From: Bog-473 sp963843365
GTDB taxonomy: Bacteria; Actinomycetota; Acidimicrobiia; Acidimicrobiales; RAAP-2
Reading direction: 5' to 3'
Assembly: GCA_963843365.1 (NCBI GenBank)
Contig: CAWJKG010000003.1
Span: forward strand, 1 to 64,000
DNA length: 64,000 bases
Shown in pieces: positions 1-9,005 of this stretch. Within the stretch, counting starts at the first letter, position 1. Each line of letters begins with the position of its first letter. The notes under the pieces are model-generated. The model was not told the origin of the DNA. It searched no databases and saw only the letters and a program-made list of their open reading frames with translations. A program made the translations under genes and the position numbers.

Positions 1-71
1 GGCCGAGGCGGAGGGCGCCCTCGCCCGCGGCCGAGCTGCGGCTCGCCGTGGCCAGCGACGGCGCCGCTTAG
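1..71 (+). CDS. possible 3' end of an upstream gene (partial)
   Basis: An open frame enters at base 3 and stops at TAG 69-71, reading ...AELRLAVASDGAA. Only about 22 residues are visible, so no function can be given. It would converge on glpX. It may be chance coding in GC-rich sequence. Confidence 0.25.
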   Translation, partial: PRRRAPSPAAELRLAVASDGAA

Positions 72-113
72 CTCCACACCGTCGATCGGATCGGCTGGTC
101 GTCCGGCCGGAAG

Positions 114-1109
114 TCAGCCGAACGAGATGGAGCTGAACTCCGCCAGCTTGGCCAAGGCGTGGCTGGCGTCGATCTTGCGCAGGGTCCCGGACTTCGAGCG
201 CATGACGAGCGATTGCGTGGTGGCCCCGAACTCGTGGTATTGCACGCCCTGCAGCAGCTCCCCGTCGGTGATGCCGGTGGCGGCGAAGAAGCAGTTGTTC
301 CCCTGGACCAGGTCGTCCGTCGTCAGGACGGCGTCGAGCGCGTAGCCGGCTTCGGCCGCGGCAGCCCGCTCCTGCTCGTTGCGCGGGTAGAGCCGGCCCT
401 GGATCTCCGCGCCCATGCACTTCAGGGCGGCCGCGGCGAGGACGCCCTCGGGGGTGCCGCCGATGCCGAAGAGGATGTCGGTGCCCGCGCCCGGCCACCC
501 GGTGGCGATGGCACCCGCCACGTCGCCGTCGGAGATCAGCCGGATGCGCGCACCCGTGGACCGCACCTCGTTGACCAGCGCCTCGTGGCGGGGGCGGTCC
601 AGTATCACGGCGGTCAGGTCACGCACCGGTCGGCCGAGCGCCTCGGCCAGGGCATTGAGGTTCTCCGTTGGCGTGCGTCGGATGTCGCAGGCGCCCTTGG
701 CCCGGGGTCCCACGGCGAGCTTCTCCATGTAGACGCAAGGACCGGGGTCGAACATGGCACCACGCTCGGCCACGGCGATGACGGCGAGGGCACCGCCGCG
801 GCCCTGGGCCGTCAGCGTGGTGCCGTCGATCGGGTCCACGGCGATGTCGGTCTGCGGGGGAGTGCCGTCGCCGATCCTCTCGCCGTTGAAGAGCATGGGC
901 GCGTTGTCCTTCTCGCCCTCGCCGATGACCACCACGCCGTCCATCGGGACGCTGGAGAGGACGGTCCGCATGGCCTCGACCGCGGCGCGGTCGGCGCCGA
1001 GCTTGTCGCCCCTGCCCATCCAGCGGCTGGCTGCCATCGCGGCCGCCTCGGTGACCCGTACCAGATCCATGGCGAGGTTCCGGTCCGGGGCCTGGCGCGA
1101 CGTCACCAC
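114..1109 (-). CDS. glpX: class II fructose-1,6-bisphosphatase GlpX
   Basis: Predicted cytosolic enzyme that removes the 1-phosphate of fructose 1,6-bisphosphate in gluconeogenesis. The protein shows the GlpX run RVTEAAAMAASRWMGRGDK, then GEGEKDNAPML, the metal-binding DPIDGTT motif, LDRPRHEAL, SDGDVAGAI and GIGGTPEG, and ends MRSKSGTLRKIDASH. From GTG 1109 (VVTSRQAPDRNLAMDLVRV) it is 331 residues, the usual actinobacterial length. ATG 1070 would cut off the conserved APDRNLA segment, so the GTG is preferred. It diverges from murA across a 73-bp gap that probably holds both promoters. Confidence 0.93.
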   Translation of the reverse strand: MVTSRQAPDRNLAMDLVRVTEAAAMAASRWMGRGDKLGADRAAVEAMRTVLSSVPMDGVVVIGEGEKDNAPMLFNGERIGDGTPPQTDIAVDPIDGTTLTAQGRGGALAVIAVAERGAMFDPGPCVYMEKLAVGPRAKGACDIRRTPTENLNALAEALGRPVRDLTAVILDRPRHEALVNEVRSTGARIRLISDGDVAGAIATGWPGAGTDILFGIGGTPEGVLAAAALKCMGAEIQGRLYPRNEQERAAAAEAGYALDAVLTTDDLVQGNNCFFAATGITDGELLQGVQYHEFGATTQSLVMRSKSGTLRKIDASHALAKLAEFSSISFG

Positions 1110-1182
1110 GAGTCCTGACCATAGTGGGTGGACGATCCTCGGCTGCCCGTCCGGGCGTGCTCCAGCGGCGATACTTGAGGCC

Positions 1183-2445
1183 GTGGATGAGATCGTCGTC
1201 GAGGCCGGCGGCCCGTTGCGGGGCACCGTCACCGCAGGCGGGGCCAAGAATTCGGCCCTCAAGCTGATGGCAGCCTGCCTGCTCGCCGAGGGGTGCACCG
1301 TGCTCTCCAACGTCCCGCGGATCTCGGACGTGGACACCATGGCCGAGGTGCTGCGGGCCATGGGGGCCCGGGTCGAGCGCCTCGACAACGGGGATGTGCG
1401 CGTCACCACCCCGCCGGAGGCGGAGTTGGCACCGTCGGGGCCGTACGAGCTTTTCGAGAAGATGCGGGCCTCCGTCGTCGTCCTCGGACTCCTCCTGGCC
1501 CGCTGCGGGTCGGTGCGGGTGCCCCTGCCGGGCGGCGACGACTTCGGTGAGCGTCCCATCGACTTCCACCTCAGCGGCCTCGGCGCCATGGGCGCCCATT
1601 TCGAGTCCTCCCACGGCGAGGTGCGGGGGACGGTGCCGGGCGGACGCCTGGTGGGCACGCGGATCGTCCTGGAGTACCCGAGCCATACGGCGACGGACAA
1701 CCTCTTGATGGCGGCCGTCCTCGCCAAGGGCACGACGGTCATTGAGAACGCGGCGAAGGAGCCCGAGGTCGCCGACCTGGCCTCCATGCTCTGCGACATG
1801 GGTGCCGTCGTGCGCGGTGCCGGGACCTCGCGGATTGAGGTCGAGGGCGTGGAGTCGCTCCGGCCCACCCGCCATGCGGTGATTCCCGATCGGGTGGTCG
1901 CGGCGACGTACGTGGCGGCCGTGGGCATGGCGGGCGGCGAGGTCACCATCGCCGACGCCCGGCCCGAGCACATGGAGATGCTGTTGCGCAAGGTGCAGCA
2001 GATGGGCGTCCACACCGAGATGAGCCCCTCGGGCCTGCGGGCGAGCGCTCCCGAGCGCCTGGCGGCGGCCGACGTGGCCACGCTCCCGTATCCCGGCGTG
2101 GCGACCGACTACAGCCCCCTGCTCGTCGCCATGCTCACGGTGTCCGACGGCGTCGGGATCCTCACCGAGAACCTGTTCTCCGGGCGGTTCCGCTACGTGG
2201 AGGAATTGCGGCGGATGGGCGCCGACATCCGGACTGAAGGCCACCACGCGGTCGTGCGCGGGGTGCCCCGCCTGTCGGGTGCCCCGGTCCGCGCCCCGGA
2301 CATCCGGGCGGGGGTGGCGCTGGTGCTGGCCGGACTGGTGGCGGAAGGCGAGACCGTCGTGAGCGGCGGGCACCACATCGACCGCGGCTACGAGGACCTC
2401 GCCGGAGCGCTGCGCTCCCTGGGCGCCCGGGTGACCCGCCGGTGA
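1183..2445 (+). CDS. murA: UDP-N-acetylglucosamine 1-carboxyvinyltransferase MurA
   Basis: First committed step of peptidoglycan synthesis: transfers enolpyruvate from PEP to UDP-GlcNAc. At 420 residues it matches the family. Lys22-Asn23 lie in GGAKNSALK near the N-terminus, and the two-domain EPSP-synthase fold is evident from repeated GA.V and E.RF.YVEELRRMGADI blocks. The active-site loop reads PLPGGDDFGERPID: Asp119 stands where E. coli MurA has Cys115, the residue alkylated by fosfomycin. Mycobacterial MurA has the same substitution and is fosfomycin-insensitive, so resistance is expected here. The GTG at 1183 gives a family-typical N-terminus. The stop overlaps the start of the next gene by 4 nt (GTGA). 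Confidence 0.95.
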   Translation: MDEIVVEAGGPLRGTVTAGGAKNSALKLMAACLLAEGCTVLSNVPRISDVDTMAEVLRAMGARVERLDNGDVRVTTPPEAELAPSGPYELFEKMRASVVVLGLLLARCGSVRVPLPGGDDFGERPIDFHLSGLGAMGAHFESSHGEVRGTVPGGRLVGTRIVLEYPSHTATDNLLMAAVLAKGTTVIENAAKEPEVADLASMLCDMGAVVRGAGTSRIEVEGVESLRPTRHAVIPDRVVAATYVAAVGMAGGEVTIADARPEHMEMLLRKVQQMGVHTEMSPSGLRASAPERLAAADVATLPYPGVATDYSPLLVAMLTVSDGVGILTENLFSGRFRYVEELRRMGADIRTEGHHAVVRGVPRLSGAPVRAPDIRAGVALVLAGLVAEGETVVSGGHHIDRGYEDLAGALRSLGARVTRR

Positions 2446-3404
2446 GCGCGCTACCGGTCGATCCGGACGCGCTGCTCGACCGCGCCCGTGACGGTGACCG
2501 CGTCGCGCTGGCCCGCCTGCTCTCGTACGTCGAGCGCGGCGGCGTGACCGCGACGGCGGTGGCGCACATCGCCTACCGATCCGACGTCCCGTACTCGGTC
2601 GGACTGACCGGTGCCCCCGGCGCGGGCAAGTCCACGCTGACCGACGGGCTCATCACCGCCGTCCGCGGGGGGTGGCCGGCGGGCGCCGCCATCGACCAGG
2701 TCGCCGTGCTGGCCGTTGATCCGACGTCACCGTTCAGCGGCGGCGCCATCCTCGGCGACCGGGTCCGCATGGGCCAGCACGCACTGGACCCGACCGTCTT
2801 CATCCGGTCGATGGCCACCCGGGGACACCTCGGCGGACTCTCCCTGGCCGTGCCCGACGCCATCCGTCTGCTCGGTGCGGCGGGGCTCGGCCTGGTCATC
2901 GTCGAGACCGTCGGCGTCGGCCAGATGGAGGTGGACATCGCCTCCGCCGCCGACACGACGGTCGTGGTCGTGACGCCCGGTTGGGGTGACTCCATGCAGG
3001 CGAGCAAGGCCGGGCTGCTCGAGGTGGCCGACGTGTTCGTCATCAACAAGGCGGACCGGCCCGGGGTCCGAGAGGCGCGGCGCGACCTGGAGCAGATGCT
3101 CGACCTGGCCCGCCCGGGTGCCTGGCGACCGCAGATCGTCGAGACCACGGCCACTGCCGCTGAAGGGGTCGCCGAGCTGTGGGAGGCGGTGGCCCGTCAC
3201 CGCGACCACCTGACCGGCTCGGGCCAGCTGGCGGTGCGGCGGGCCGACAGGGTGGCCCAGGAATTGCGCCGGGTGTTGCTGGCGCGCACCGAGGTCCGGG
3301 TCGACGAGCTGGTGGCGGGCGAGGAGTTCAACACCGCGGTGAAGGCCCTCGCGGCCGGCGAGCTCGATCCGTACGAGGCCGCGGAAGGCCTGCTGGGCGG
3401 ATGA
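2442..3404 (+). CDS. meaB: MeaB/ArgK-type G3E GTPase (methylmalonyl-CoA mutase chaperone)
   Basis: P-loop GTPase that protects and reloads cobalamin-dependent methylmalonyl-CoA mutase. Of 320 residues, an N-terminal helix pair precedes Walker A GAPGAGKST (57-65). The family motifs DPTSPFSGGAILGDRVRM (about 93-110), ETVGVGQMEVD and the guanine-specificity NKAD (202-205) follow, then a C-terminal dimerisation arm. It was long annotated as the LAO/AO transport ATPase ArgK. The GTG start overlaps the murA stop, so it is probably co-transcribed with murA. No mutase gene is in the window, so its partner must lie elsewhere. Confidence 0.9.
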   Translation: MSALPVDPDALLDRARDGDRVALARLLSYVERGGVTATAVAHIAYRSDVPYSVGLTGAPGAGKSTLTDGLITAVRGGWPAGAAIDQVAVLAVDPTSPFSGGAILGDRVRMGQHALDPTVFIRSMATRGHLGGLSLAVPDAIRLLGAAGLGLVIVETVGVGQMEVDIASAADTTVVVVTPGWGDSMQASKAGLLEVADVFVINKADRPGVREARRDLEQMLDLARPGAWRPQIVETTATAAEGVAELWEAVARHRDHLTGSGQLAVRRADRVAQELRRVLLARTEVRVDELVAGEEFNTAVKALAAGELDPYEAAEGLLGG

Positions 3405-3437
3405 GCCACGACGCGTGGCTTCCGGTACGGTGCGGCC

Positions 3438-4211
3438 ATGCCTGAGACCTTCGTCACGGTCGAGCGGCGTCCCGACGACGTCGCCCTCGTCCGGCTGGAC
3501 CGGCCGAAGGCGAACGCCCTCTCCGCAGCCGTACTGGCGCAGGTCCACGACGCCGCGGCCGCCCTGCACCATGAGCCCCCGGGCGCCGTCGTCCTGTGGG
3601 GCGGGCGGCGGATTTTCGCCGCCGGGGCGGACATCGTCGAGCTGGGTGACAGCGGGGCGGGCGCCGTGGGCGCCAGCTTCGCCGCCGCGCTCGGTGCCGT
3701 GGCCTCGGTTCCCCGCGCCACCATCGCCGCCGTCAACGGCTACGCCCTCGGCGGCGGGCTCGAACTGGCCTTGGCCTGCGATTTCCGCATCTGCGCCGAC
3801 GATGCCCGCCTCGGGCTGCCCGAAGTGCTGCTCGGCGTCGTCCCCGGCGGCGGGGGCACCCAGCGCCTGCCGCGGCTCATCGGGTCCTCGCGCGCCAAGG
3901 AGTTGATCTTCACCGGGCGCCAGGTCCCGGCCGACGAGGCCTTGGCGATCGGGTTGGTGGATCGTGTCGTTGCGCCCGACGACGTCCTCGACGCCGCACT
4001 GGCCTGGGCGGCGGAGCTCGCGTCCGGCGCGGTGGTCGCCCAGGGGCTGGCCAAGGCGGCGATCGACGGGGGACTACAGACGAGCCTGGCCGAGGGGCTG
4101 GCGCTCGAGCAGGAGGCATTCCTCGCCGTCGCCGGCACGGAGGACGCGGCCCGTGGCCTCACCTCCTTCCGGGAGCACGGCGCCGGCAAGGCGACCTTCG
4201 TCGGGCGGTGA
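3438..4211 (+). CDS. enoyl-CoA hydratase/isomerase family (crotonase)
   Basis: A 257-residue crotonase-fold enzyme, probably hydrating trans-2-enoyl-CoA thioesters in beta-oxidation. The oxyanion-hole segments AAGADI (61-66) and YALGGG (102-107) are present. So are both catalytic glutamates of true hydratases: Glu109 in GGGLELALACD and Glu129 in LPEVLLG, spaced 20 residues as in rat mitochondrial hydratase (144/164). Start is the ATG at 3438 after a 33-bp gap from meaB. Substrate chain length cannot be read from sequence. Proximity to meaB hints at acyl-CoA or propionyl-CoA metabolism, but this is inference. Confidence 0.9.
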   Translation: MPETFVTVERRPDDVALVRLDRPKANALSAAVLAQVHDAAAALHHEPPGAVVLWGGRRIFAAGADIVELGDSGAGAVGASFAAALGAVASVPRATIAAVNGYALGGGLELALACDFRICADDARLGLPEVLLGVVPGGGGTQRLPRLIGSSRAKELIFTGRQVPADEALAIGLVDRVVAPDDVLDAALAWAAELASGAVVAQGLAKAAIDGGLQTSLAEGLALEQEAFLAVAGTEDAARGLTSFREHGAGKATFVGR

Positions 4212-4215
4212 GGTC

Positions 4216-6054
4216 GTGAGCTCGCCACCCATACCCGTCAGCCACGGCGAGGGCGCGTTCGACCCGTCGGTCCGCTGGTTCCAGCACGCCGTCTTCTACG
4301 AGGTGCTCATCCGGGGCTATCACGACGCCAACAACGACGGCACCGGAGACCTGCGCGGCTTGCGCGAAAAGCTCGACTACATGGAGTGGTTGGGGGTGGA
4401 TTGCATCTGGATGCTGCCCTTCTACCCCTCGCCCTTCCGCGACGGCGGGTACGACATCAGCGACTTCTTCAACGTGCATCCGGACTACGGCAGCATCAGC
4501 GATCTGGTGGCCTTCCTCGAAGACGCCCATCGCCGCGGCATCCGCGTGATCGCCGACCTCGTGATGAACCACACCAGCGACGAGCATCCCTGGTTCGTGG
4601 AGTCGCGTTCGTCGCGGGACAACGCCAAGGCCGACTGGTACGTCTGGAACGACGACGACCAGAAATGGCCGGATGCACGCGTGGTGTTCACGGACGTGGA
4701 GCGCTCGAATTGGACGTGGGACGACACGCGGCAGCAGTACTACTGGCACCGCTTCTACCACCACCAGCCCGATCTGAACTACGACAACCCCGAGGTCGCC
4801 GACACCATGATCGACCTCGTCCGTTTCTGGCTCGATCTCGGCTTCGACGGTTTCCGGCTCGACGCCGTCCCCTACCTCTACCAGCGGGACGGGACCTCGG
4901 GCGAGCACTTGCCCGAGACGCACTCGTTCATCAAGCGCATCCGCAAGCAGATCGACGCCGACTACCCGGGCCGGATTCTGCTGGCGGAGGCCAACGGCTG
5001 GCCCAGTGACGTCGCCGACTACTTCGGCGACGGCGACGAATGTCACCTGTGCTTCCACTTCCCCCTCATGCCGCGGCTGTTCATGGCCGTCCGGCGGGAG
5101 CAGCGTTATCCGATCACCGAGATCCTGGCCCAGACGCCCGTCATCGACGACGCCTGTCAGTGGGCCATCTTCCTGCGCAACCACGACGAGCTCACCCTGG
5201 AGCAGGTGAGCGACGAGGAGCGGGACTACCTCATGTCGGAGTACGCCAAGGACCCGCGGATGAAGCGCCACATGGGCATCGGACGCCGCCTCGCACCGCT
5301 CCTCGACAACGACCGGCGTACGGCCGAGTTGCTGTACGCCCTGATCCTGTCCCTTCCGGGCAGCCCGGTCATCTACTACGGCGACGAGCTGCTGATGGGT
5401 GACAACATCTACCTCGGTGACAGGGACTCCGTGCGCACACCGATGCAGTGGTCGCCCGACCGCAACGGTGGGTTCTCACAGGCCGATTTCGCCCAGCTCT
5501 ACCTTCCGCCTCTCATGGATCCCGTGTACGGGTTCAGCGCGCTCAACGTCGAGGCCCAGCTCCGCACCCAGGGATCGTTCCTCCACTGGCTGCGCCGCAT
5601 GCTGACCGAGCGGCGCGCCCTCCCGGTCATGGGCGTGGGCGCCATGGAGGTGCTGCCCTGTGCCAACCCCTCCATCCTCGCCTACATGCGGTCGGGCGAG
5701 GTGGCCGACATCCTGACCGGTTCCACCTCGACGGGCCCCTCGGTGAGCCCGGCAGCCGGCGGCGCCCTCGACTGGGGGCATTCCACCGTGCTGGCCCGCA
5801 CCGTGCCGGCCGGGAACGAGAGTGAGGACGACGAGGTGGTGCACAGGCATCAGGCGGTCCTGTGCGTGCACAACCTCAGCCGCTTCGCCCAGCCGGCCGA
5901 GCTGGCCTTGGCCAAATGGGCGGGAGCGACGCCCTACGAGGTGCTGGGGCGGGTGCCCTTCCCGATGATCACCGAGGAGCCCTACACCGTGACCTTGCCG
6001 CCGTACGGATTCCTCTGGTTCGACCTGGCGCTGGAGGAGAGGCCTCCGGAATGA
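4216..6054 (+). CDS. treS: trehalose synthase TreS (maltose alpha-D-glucosyltransferase)
   Basis: GH13 enzyme that interconverts maltose and trehalose in the cytosol. 612 residues from GTG 4216, 4 nt after the hydratase stop; an open frame extends upstream into that gene but only the GTG gives a family-like N-terminus. The (beta/alpha)8 barrel begins WFQHAVFYEVLIRGYHDANND. The catalytic triad is visible: nucleophile Asp216 in GFRLDAVPYL, acid/base Glu258 in LLAEANGW, and Asp324 in FLRNHDEL. TreS-typical segments PFRDGGYDISDF and VIYYGDELLMGDNIYLGDRD are intact. Its end overlaps the maltokinase start by 4 nt, the usual pairing that turns trehalose into maltose 1-phosphate for GlgE glucan synthesis. 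Confidence 0.94.
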   Translation: MSSPPIPVSHGEGAFDPSVRWFQHAVFYEVLIRGYHDANNDGTGDLRGLREKLDYMEWLGVDCIWMLPFYPSPFRDGGYDISDFFNVHPDYGSISDLVAFLEDAHRRGIRVIADLVMNHTSDEHPWFVESRSSRDNAKADWYVWNDDDQKWPDARVVFTDVERSNWTWDDTRQQYYWHRFYHHQPDLNYDNPEVADTMIDLVRFWLDLGFDGFRLDAVPYLYQRDGTSGEHLPETHSFIKRIRKQIDADYPGRILLAEANGWPSDVADYFGDGDECHLCFHFPLMPRLFMAVRREQRYPITEILAQTPVIDDACQWAIFLRNHDELTLEQVSDEERDYLMSEYAKDPRMKRHMGIGRRLAPLLDNDRRTAELLYALILSLPGSPVIYYGDELLMGDNIYLGDRDSVRTPMQWSPDRNGGFSQADFAQLYLPPLMDPVYGFSALNVEAQLRTQGSFLHWLRRMLTERRALPVMGVGAMEVLPCANPSILAYMRSGEVADILTGSTSTGPSVSPAAGGALDWGHSTVLARTVPAGNESEDDEVVHRHQAVLCVHNLSRFAQPAELALAKWAGATPYEVLGRVPFPMITEEPYTVTLPPYGFLWFDLALEERPPE

Positions 6055-7295
6055 CCCCGGAGCGCGACCAGGCTCTGCGCACGCTGGTGGGGGCGTGGCT
6101 CGGATTGCGCCGGATCGCGCCGGAGGGACGCATCGACATTGCGCGCTACGAGGTGCTGCGGGCTGGCCGTCCGGGCCTGATCGACCTCGAAGCCCGGATC
6201 GGCGACCGCCGTGCCCACGTGGTGGTCGGACTGCGCGGCGTCGCCGACGAACCGCATTTCCTGCGAGCGGGCGAAGAGGCGGCACTGGGGCTGCTCGACG
6301 ACGAGGACGGGCTGGCGGTCTGCGCGGACGCGCTGCGTGACGCGCAGTTCGCCGGCCTGCTGTTGGCCAGCGTGCGCGGTGTCGAGACCCGGCCCGGGCC
6401 CGTCGCCGTCCTCCGCGACGACGACGACGCCACGGCGCTCGACTGCGGAGACCGCGGGGATCTCACGGTCTTCCCCTGGCCGAGCGACTCGCCCCGGCCC
6501 GACGTCGACCTCATGGTGGCGCTGGAGGAGTCCGGCTTCAACCATGTCGCGGCACCGCTCGTGCGTTGGGTGCGGGAGGGGCGGGATCTCGGCGTGGTGC
6601 AGGAGCCGCTCGCCGACCGCTCGGCCGGGTGGGCGCTGGCACTGACCTCGCTCCGTGACTTCTACGCCTCGAGGGGATCCCCCGAGGCGGCCGGCGCCGA
6701 CTTCGGGGCCGAGGCGAGGGCGCTCGGCACCATGACCGCACGCATGCACCTCGCGCTCGACAGGGCCTTCGGGCGGGAGCATGCACCGGTGGTCGACTGG
6801 GTCGACGAGGCCGAGCGGGCCATCGGCGAGTCGGACGCCACGCTGCTCGAGGCGCCGGGAGTCACCGACCTGGTGAAGTGGCTGCGTGAGTCGGAGGCCC
6901 GCCTTCCGGTCATCCGCACCCACGGCGACTTCCATCTCGGTCGGACCGCCCGCACGGACCAGGGCTGGGTGGTGAGCGATTGCTCCCCGGGAGGTGTCGT
7001 TGCCCCGGGCGCGAGCGTCACCCGCCGGTCGCCGCTGGGCGACGTGGCCGACCTGCTCTGGTCTCTGCACCAAGCCAGCACGGTGGCCGCAGCCGAGCGG
7101 GACCCCACCGGGAGGCTCGGGCTGGCGGCGCTCGGCCACGCCTGGGAGATGCGCAACCGTCGCGCCTTCGTGGCTGGCTACCTGGGCACGGCGGGCATCG
7201 GGGGGCTGGTCGGTCCCGACAGAGATCTGGTGCGGCGGCTGGTGTCCTTCCTGGAGCTGGCCCGCTCCGTGCGGGACGATCCAGCCTCGACTTAG
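6051..7295 (+). CDS. maltokinase-like aminoglycoside-phosphotransferase-fold protein
   Basis: Probable maltokinase (Mak/Pep2), which phosphorylates maltose at C1 with ATP. It has 414 residues and starts at ATG 6051 overlapping treS (ATGA). The kinase catalytic loop is THGDFHLGR with His291-Gly292-Asp293, and the metal-binding Asp310 sits in WVVSDCSPGG, where Mak proteins usually read IDFEGEP. The following SPLGDVADLLWSL matches the Mak pattern SPLRDVAGMLRS. The divergent ID-F-E-GEP region is a small oddity and slightly lowers confidence in the substrate. The overlap with treS is the strongest functional evidence. It converges on galT with a 4-nt overlap of stop codons. Confidence 0.8.
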   Translation: MTPERDQALRTLVGAWLGLRRIAPEGRIDIARYEVLRAGRPGLIDLEARIGDRRAHVVVGLRGVADEPHFLRAGEEAALGLLDDEDGLAVCADALRDAQFAGLLLASVRGVETRPGPVAVLRDDDDATALDCGDRGDLTVFPWPSDSPRPDVDLMVALEESGFNHVAAPLVRWVREGRDLGVVQEPLADRSAGWALALTSLRDFYASRGSPEAAGADFGAEARALGTMTARMHLALDRAFGREHAPVVDWVDEAERAIGESDATLLEAPGVTDLVKWLRESEARLPVIRTHGDFHLGRTARTDQGWVVSDCSPGGVVAPGASVTRRSPLGDVADLLWSLHQASTVAAAERDPTGRLGLAALGHAWEMRNRRAFVAGYLGTAGIGGLVGPDRDLVRRLVSFLELARSVRDDPAST

Positions 7296-8276
7296 ACCGC
7301 CAGCGCGGAGACCTTGAGTGTCTCCGCCGCCTCCTCGGGCGAGATCACGTTGATCGCCACGCCGGTCCCGAGTTCGAAGCCGGCCGTCGTCGTGGCCTTC
7401 GGCCAAATGTGGGCGTGCCAGTGATAGGGCTCGCCCACCCGGTACGGGGCGGAGTGGAAGACGATGTTGTAGGCGACGTCGCCTACGGACTCGGCCAGCC
7501 GCTGCAGTGAACGGCGGATGGCCTCGCCCACGGCCACCAGGTCCTCCGTCGGGCTGCGGTGGAGGTGGGGGTTGTGCTCCCGTGGGATGACGAGCATCTC
7601 GTAGGGCACCGCGCTCCAGAAGGGGCAGACGACGACGACCCGGTCGTCGGCGTAGATCACCCGCTGGGTCGAGTCCTCCTCCGCCTCGATGGTGGTGCAG
7701 AGGAGGCAGGAACCGACGAACCGCGCGAAGCGGGCCTGCTCCTCGGCCAGCTCGCGGTGGAATGAACGACATCCCGAGCAGTTGGCCGTGCGGATGCTCG
7801 ACCGACGCTCCGGCTTCGCGGCCGGAGTTGACGATGGCCTGTGTGTAGCGGAGGTTGGGCTGCGAGGCGTGCTCCTCGAGGCGGTCGCGCAGCGCCGCCA
7901 TCACGAGCTCGACCTGCTCCCGGCTCAGCTGGCCCAGGGTGGCCTCGTGTTCGGGGGAGAAGATGAGGATCTCATGGATGCCGCCGGCGGAGGCCTGGGT
8001 GAAGACCGGGCCGCGGTTGGCCACCACGAAGGGCTCGTCGCCTTCGAAGGCCGGATAGAGGTTCGGCACGACCCGGACGAGCCAATGGCCGGTGGGTCCG
8101 TAGGTCTCGAGGGCGGGCGGGGTGTCCTCCTCGTTGCCCGGGCAGAACGGGCAGGGGCGGTCGAGACCGTCCGGCACCCACGGCGTGCGGGTGACGAAGG
8201 AGTACGGCCGCTCGGAGCGGCCCGGGCTCACCACGACCCAACGGCCCGACAACGGATCGAGGCGCAACTGGTTCAT
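7292..8276 (-). CDS. galT: galactose-1-phosphate uridylyltransferase GalT, with one-base frameshift
   Basis: HIT-superfamily enzyme of the Leloir pathway (UDP-glucose + Gal-1-P to Glc-1-P + UDP-Gal). The frame from ATG 8276 gives MNQLRLDPLSGRWVVVSPGR, zinc-site CPFC (Cys42, Cys45) and the active-site HPHGQ (His161, His163), then loses homology after GMSFIP. The neighbouring frame continues with CLLCTTIEAEEDS and VIYADDRVVVVCPFWSAVPYEML to the stop at 7292. Removing one G near 7758-7759 joins both parts into a normal 327-residue protein. This is probably a sequence error; a recent pseudogene is possible. Confidence 0.85.
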
Positions 8277-8423
8277 CGGTCCACTCTCTCGGGCGCACCC
8301 CGGCCTGTAGACATCGAATTTGACCTCATCCTCATTCCTCCACCTCTACGGTACAGGTTCCGCCCCCCGCCAAAACGCCACCGTCGCGCAACCGTCACCC
8401 GGCTCCCGCCGGCATGGGAGAAC

Positions 8424-8927
8424 ATGTCGGCCATGCACCATCAGCCCGACGGCGCCGCCTTCGACATCGTGCTGCTGCTCCACGTGGCCTGCGTGGTGGT
8501 GGGGCTCGTCACGGCGGCGACGGCCGCCGCCACGGCGAACCGGCTCCGCCGTCTCCTGGGCTCGACCCTGCCCCTGCCCGAGACCCTGTTGCGCTACTTC
8601 CGCCCGGGGGTCAACTGGGCCGGGCGGATCGTGTACGGCATCCCGGTGTTCGGCTTCGCGCTGGTCGCCATGAGCCAGGGGGCCTACGCACTCGGTCAGG
8701 GGTGGGTGTTGGGGGGACTCGCCATCTTCGCCGCCATCGCCCTCATCGGGGAGGGGGTGCTGTGGCCGGCCGAACAGCGGGTCCTGGCCGCCCTCGCGAG
8801 CGGCGACGCCGGCGCCGCACCCTCCCGCGATCCACTCGATCACGAGGCTGCCACCATGGCCCGGGCGGCGGTGACGGTGCTCGTGCTCTTGGTGGCCGGA
8901 ACCGTCCTGATGCTCGCGCAGCCTTGA
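8424..8927 (+). CDS. small integral membrane protein, DUF2269-like
   Basis: 167 residues with four likely membrane helices: FDIVLLLHVACVVVGLVTA near the N-terminus, WAGRIVYGIPVFGFALVAMSQ, GGLAIFAAIALIGEGVL, and a C-terminal TVLVLLVAGTVLMLA. The pattern resembles DUF2269 predicted membrane proteins of actinobacteria, whose function is unknown; the family match is from memory and uncertain. Start is ATG 8424 with GGGAG 5 nt upstream. It diverges from galT and is followed by a strong hairpin. Confidence 0.7.
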   Translation: MSAMHHQPDGAAFDIVLLLHVACVVVGLVTAATAAATANRLRRLLGSTLPLPETLLRYFRPGVNWAGRIVYGIPVFGFALVAMSQGAYALGQGWVLGGLAIFAAIALIGEGVLWPAEQRVLAALASGDAGAAPSRDPLDHEAATMARAAVTVLVLLVAGTVLMLAQP

Positions 8928-8930
8928 ACA

Positions 8931-8964
8931 AAGGAACGGGACCCCCGCAAGGGCCCCGTTCCTT
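8931..8964. terminator. bidirectional hairpin terminator
   Basis: AAGGAACGGG (8931-8940) pairs perfectly with CCCGTTCCTT (8955-8964). It sits between two convergent genes (membrane protein ending at 8927, Ig-repeat protein ending at 9006), so it can serve both strands. No long T-run follows. Confidence 0.7.
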
Positions 8965-9005
8965 CAGCGCTCATCTGTGGCCCGGTGCGGCGGCCCGGAG
9001 GTCGT

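Noticed and set aside
114..2081. A 655-residue protein covering glpX and antisense murA
   Set aside because: Only the last 331 residues have GlpX character; the rest is a shadow of murA.
5982..8276. A 764-residue protein extending galT leftward
   Set aside because: Arg/Gly-rich shadow of the maltokinase and treS after the galT frameshift.
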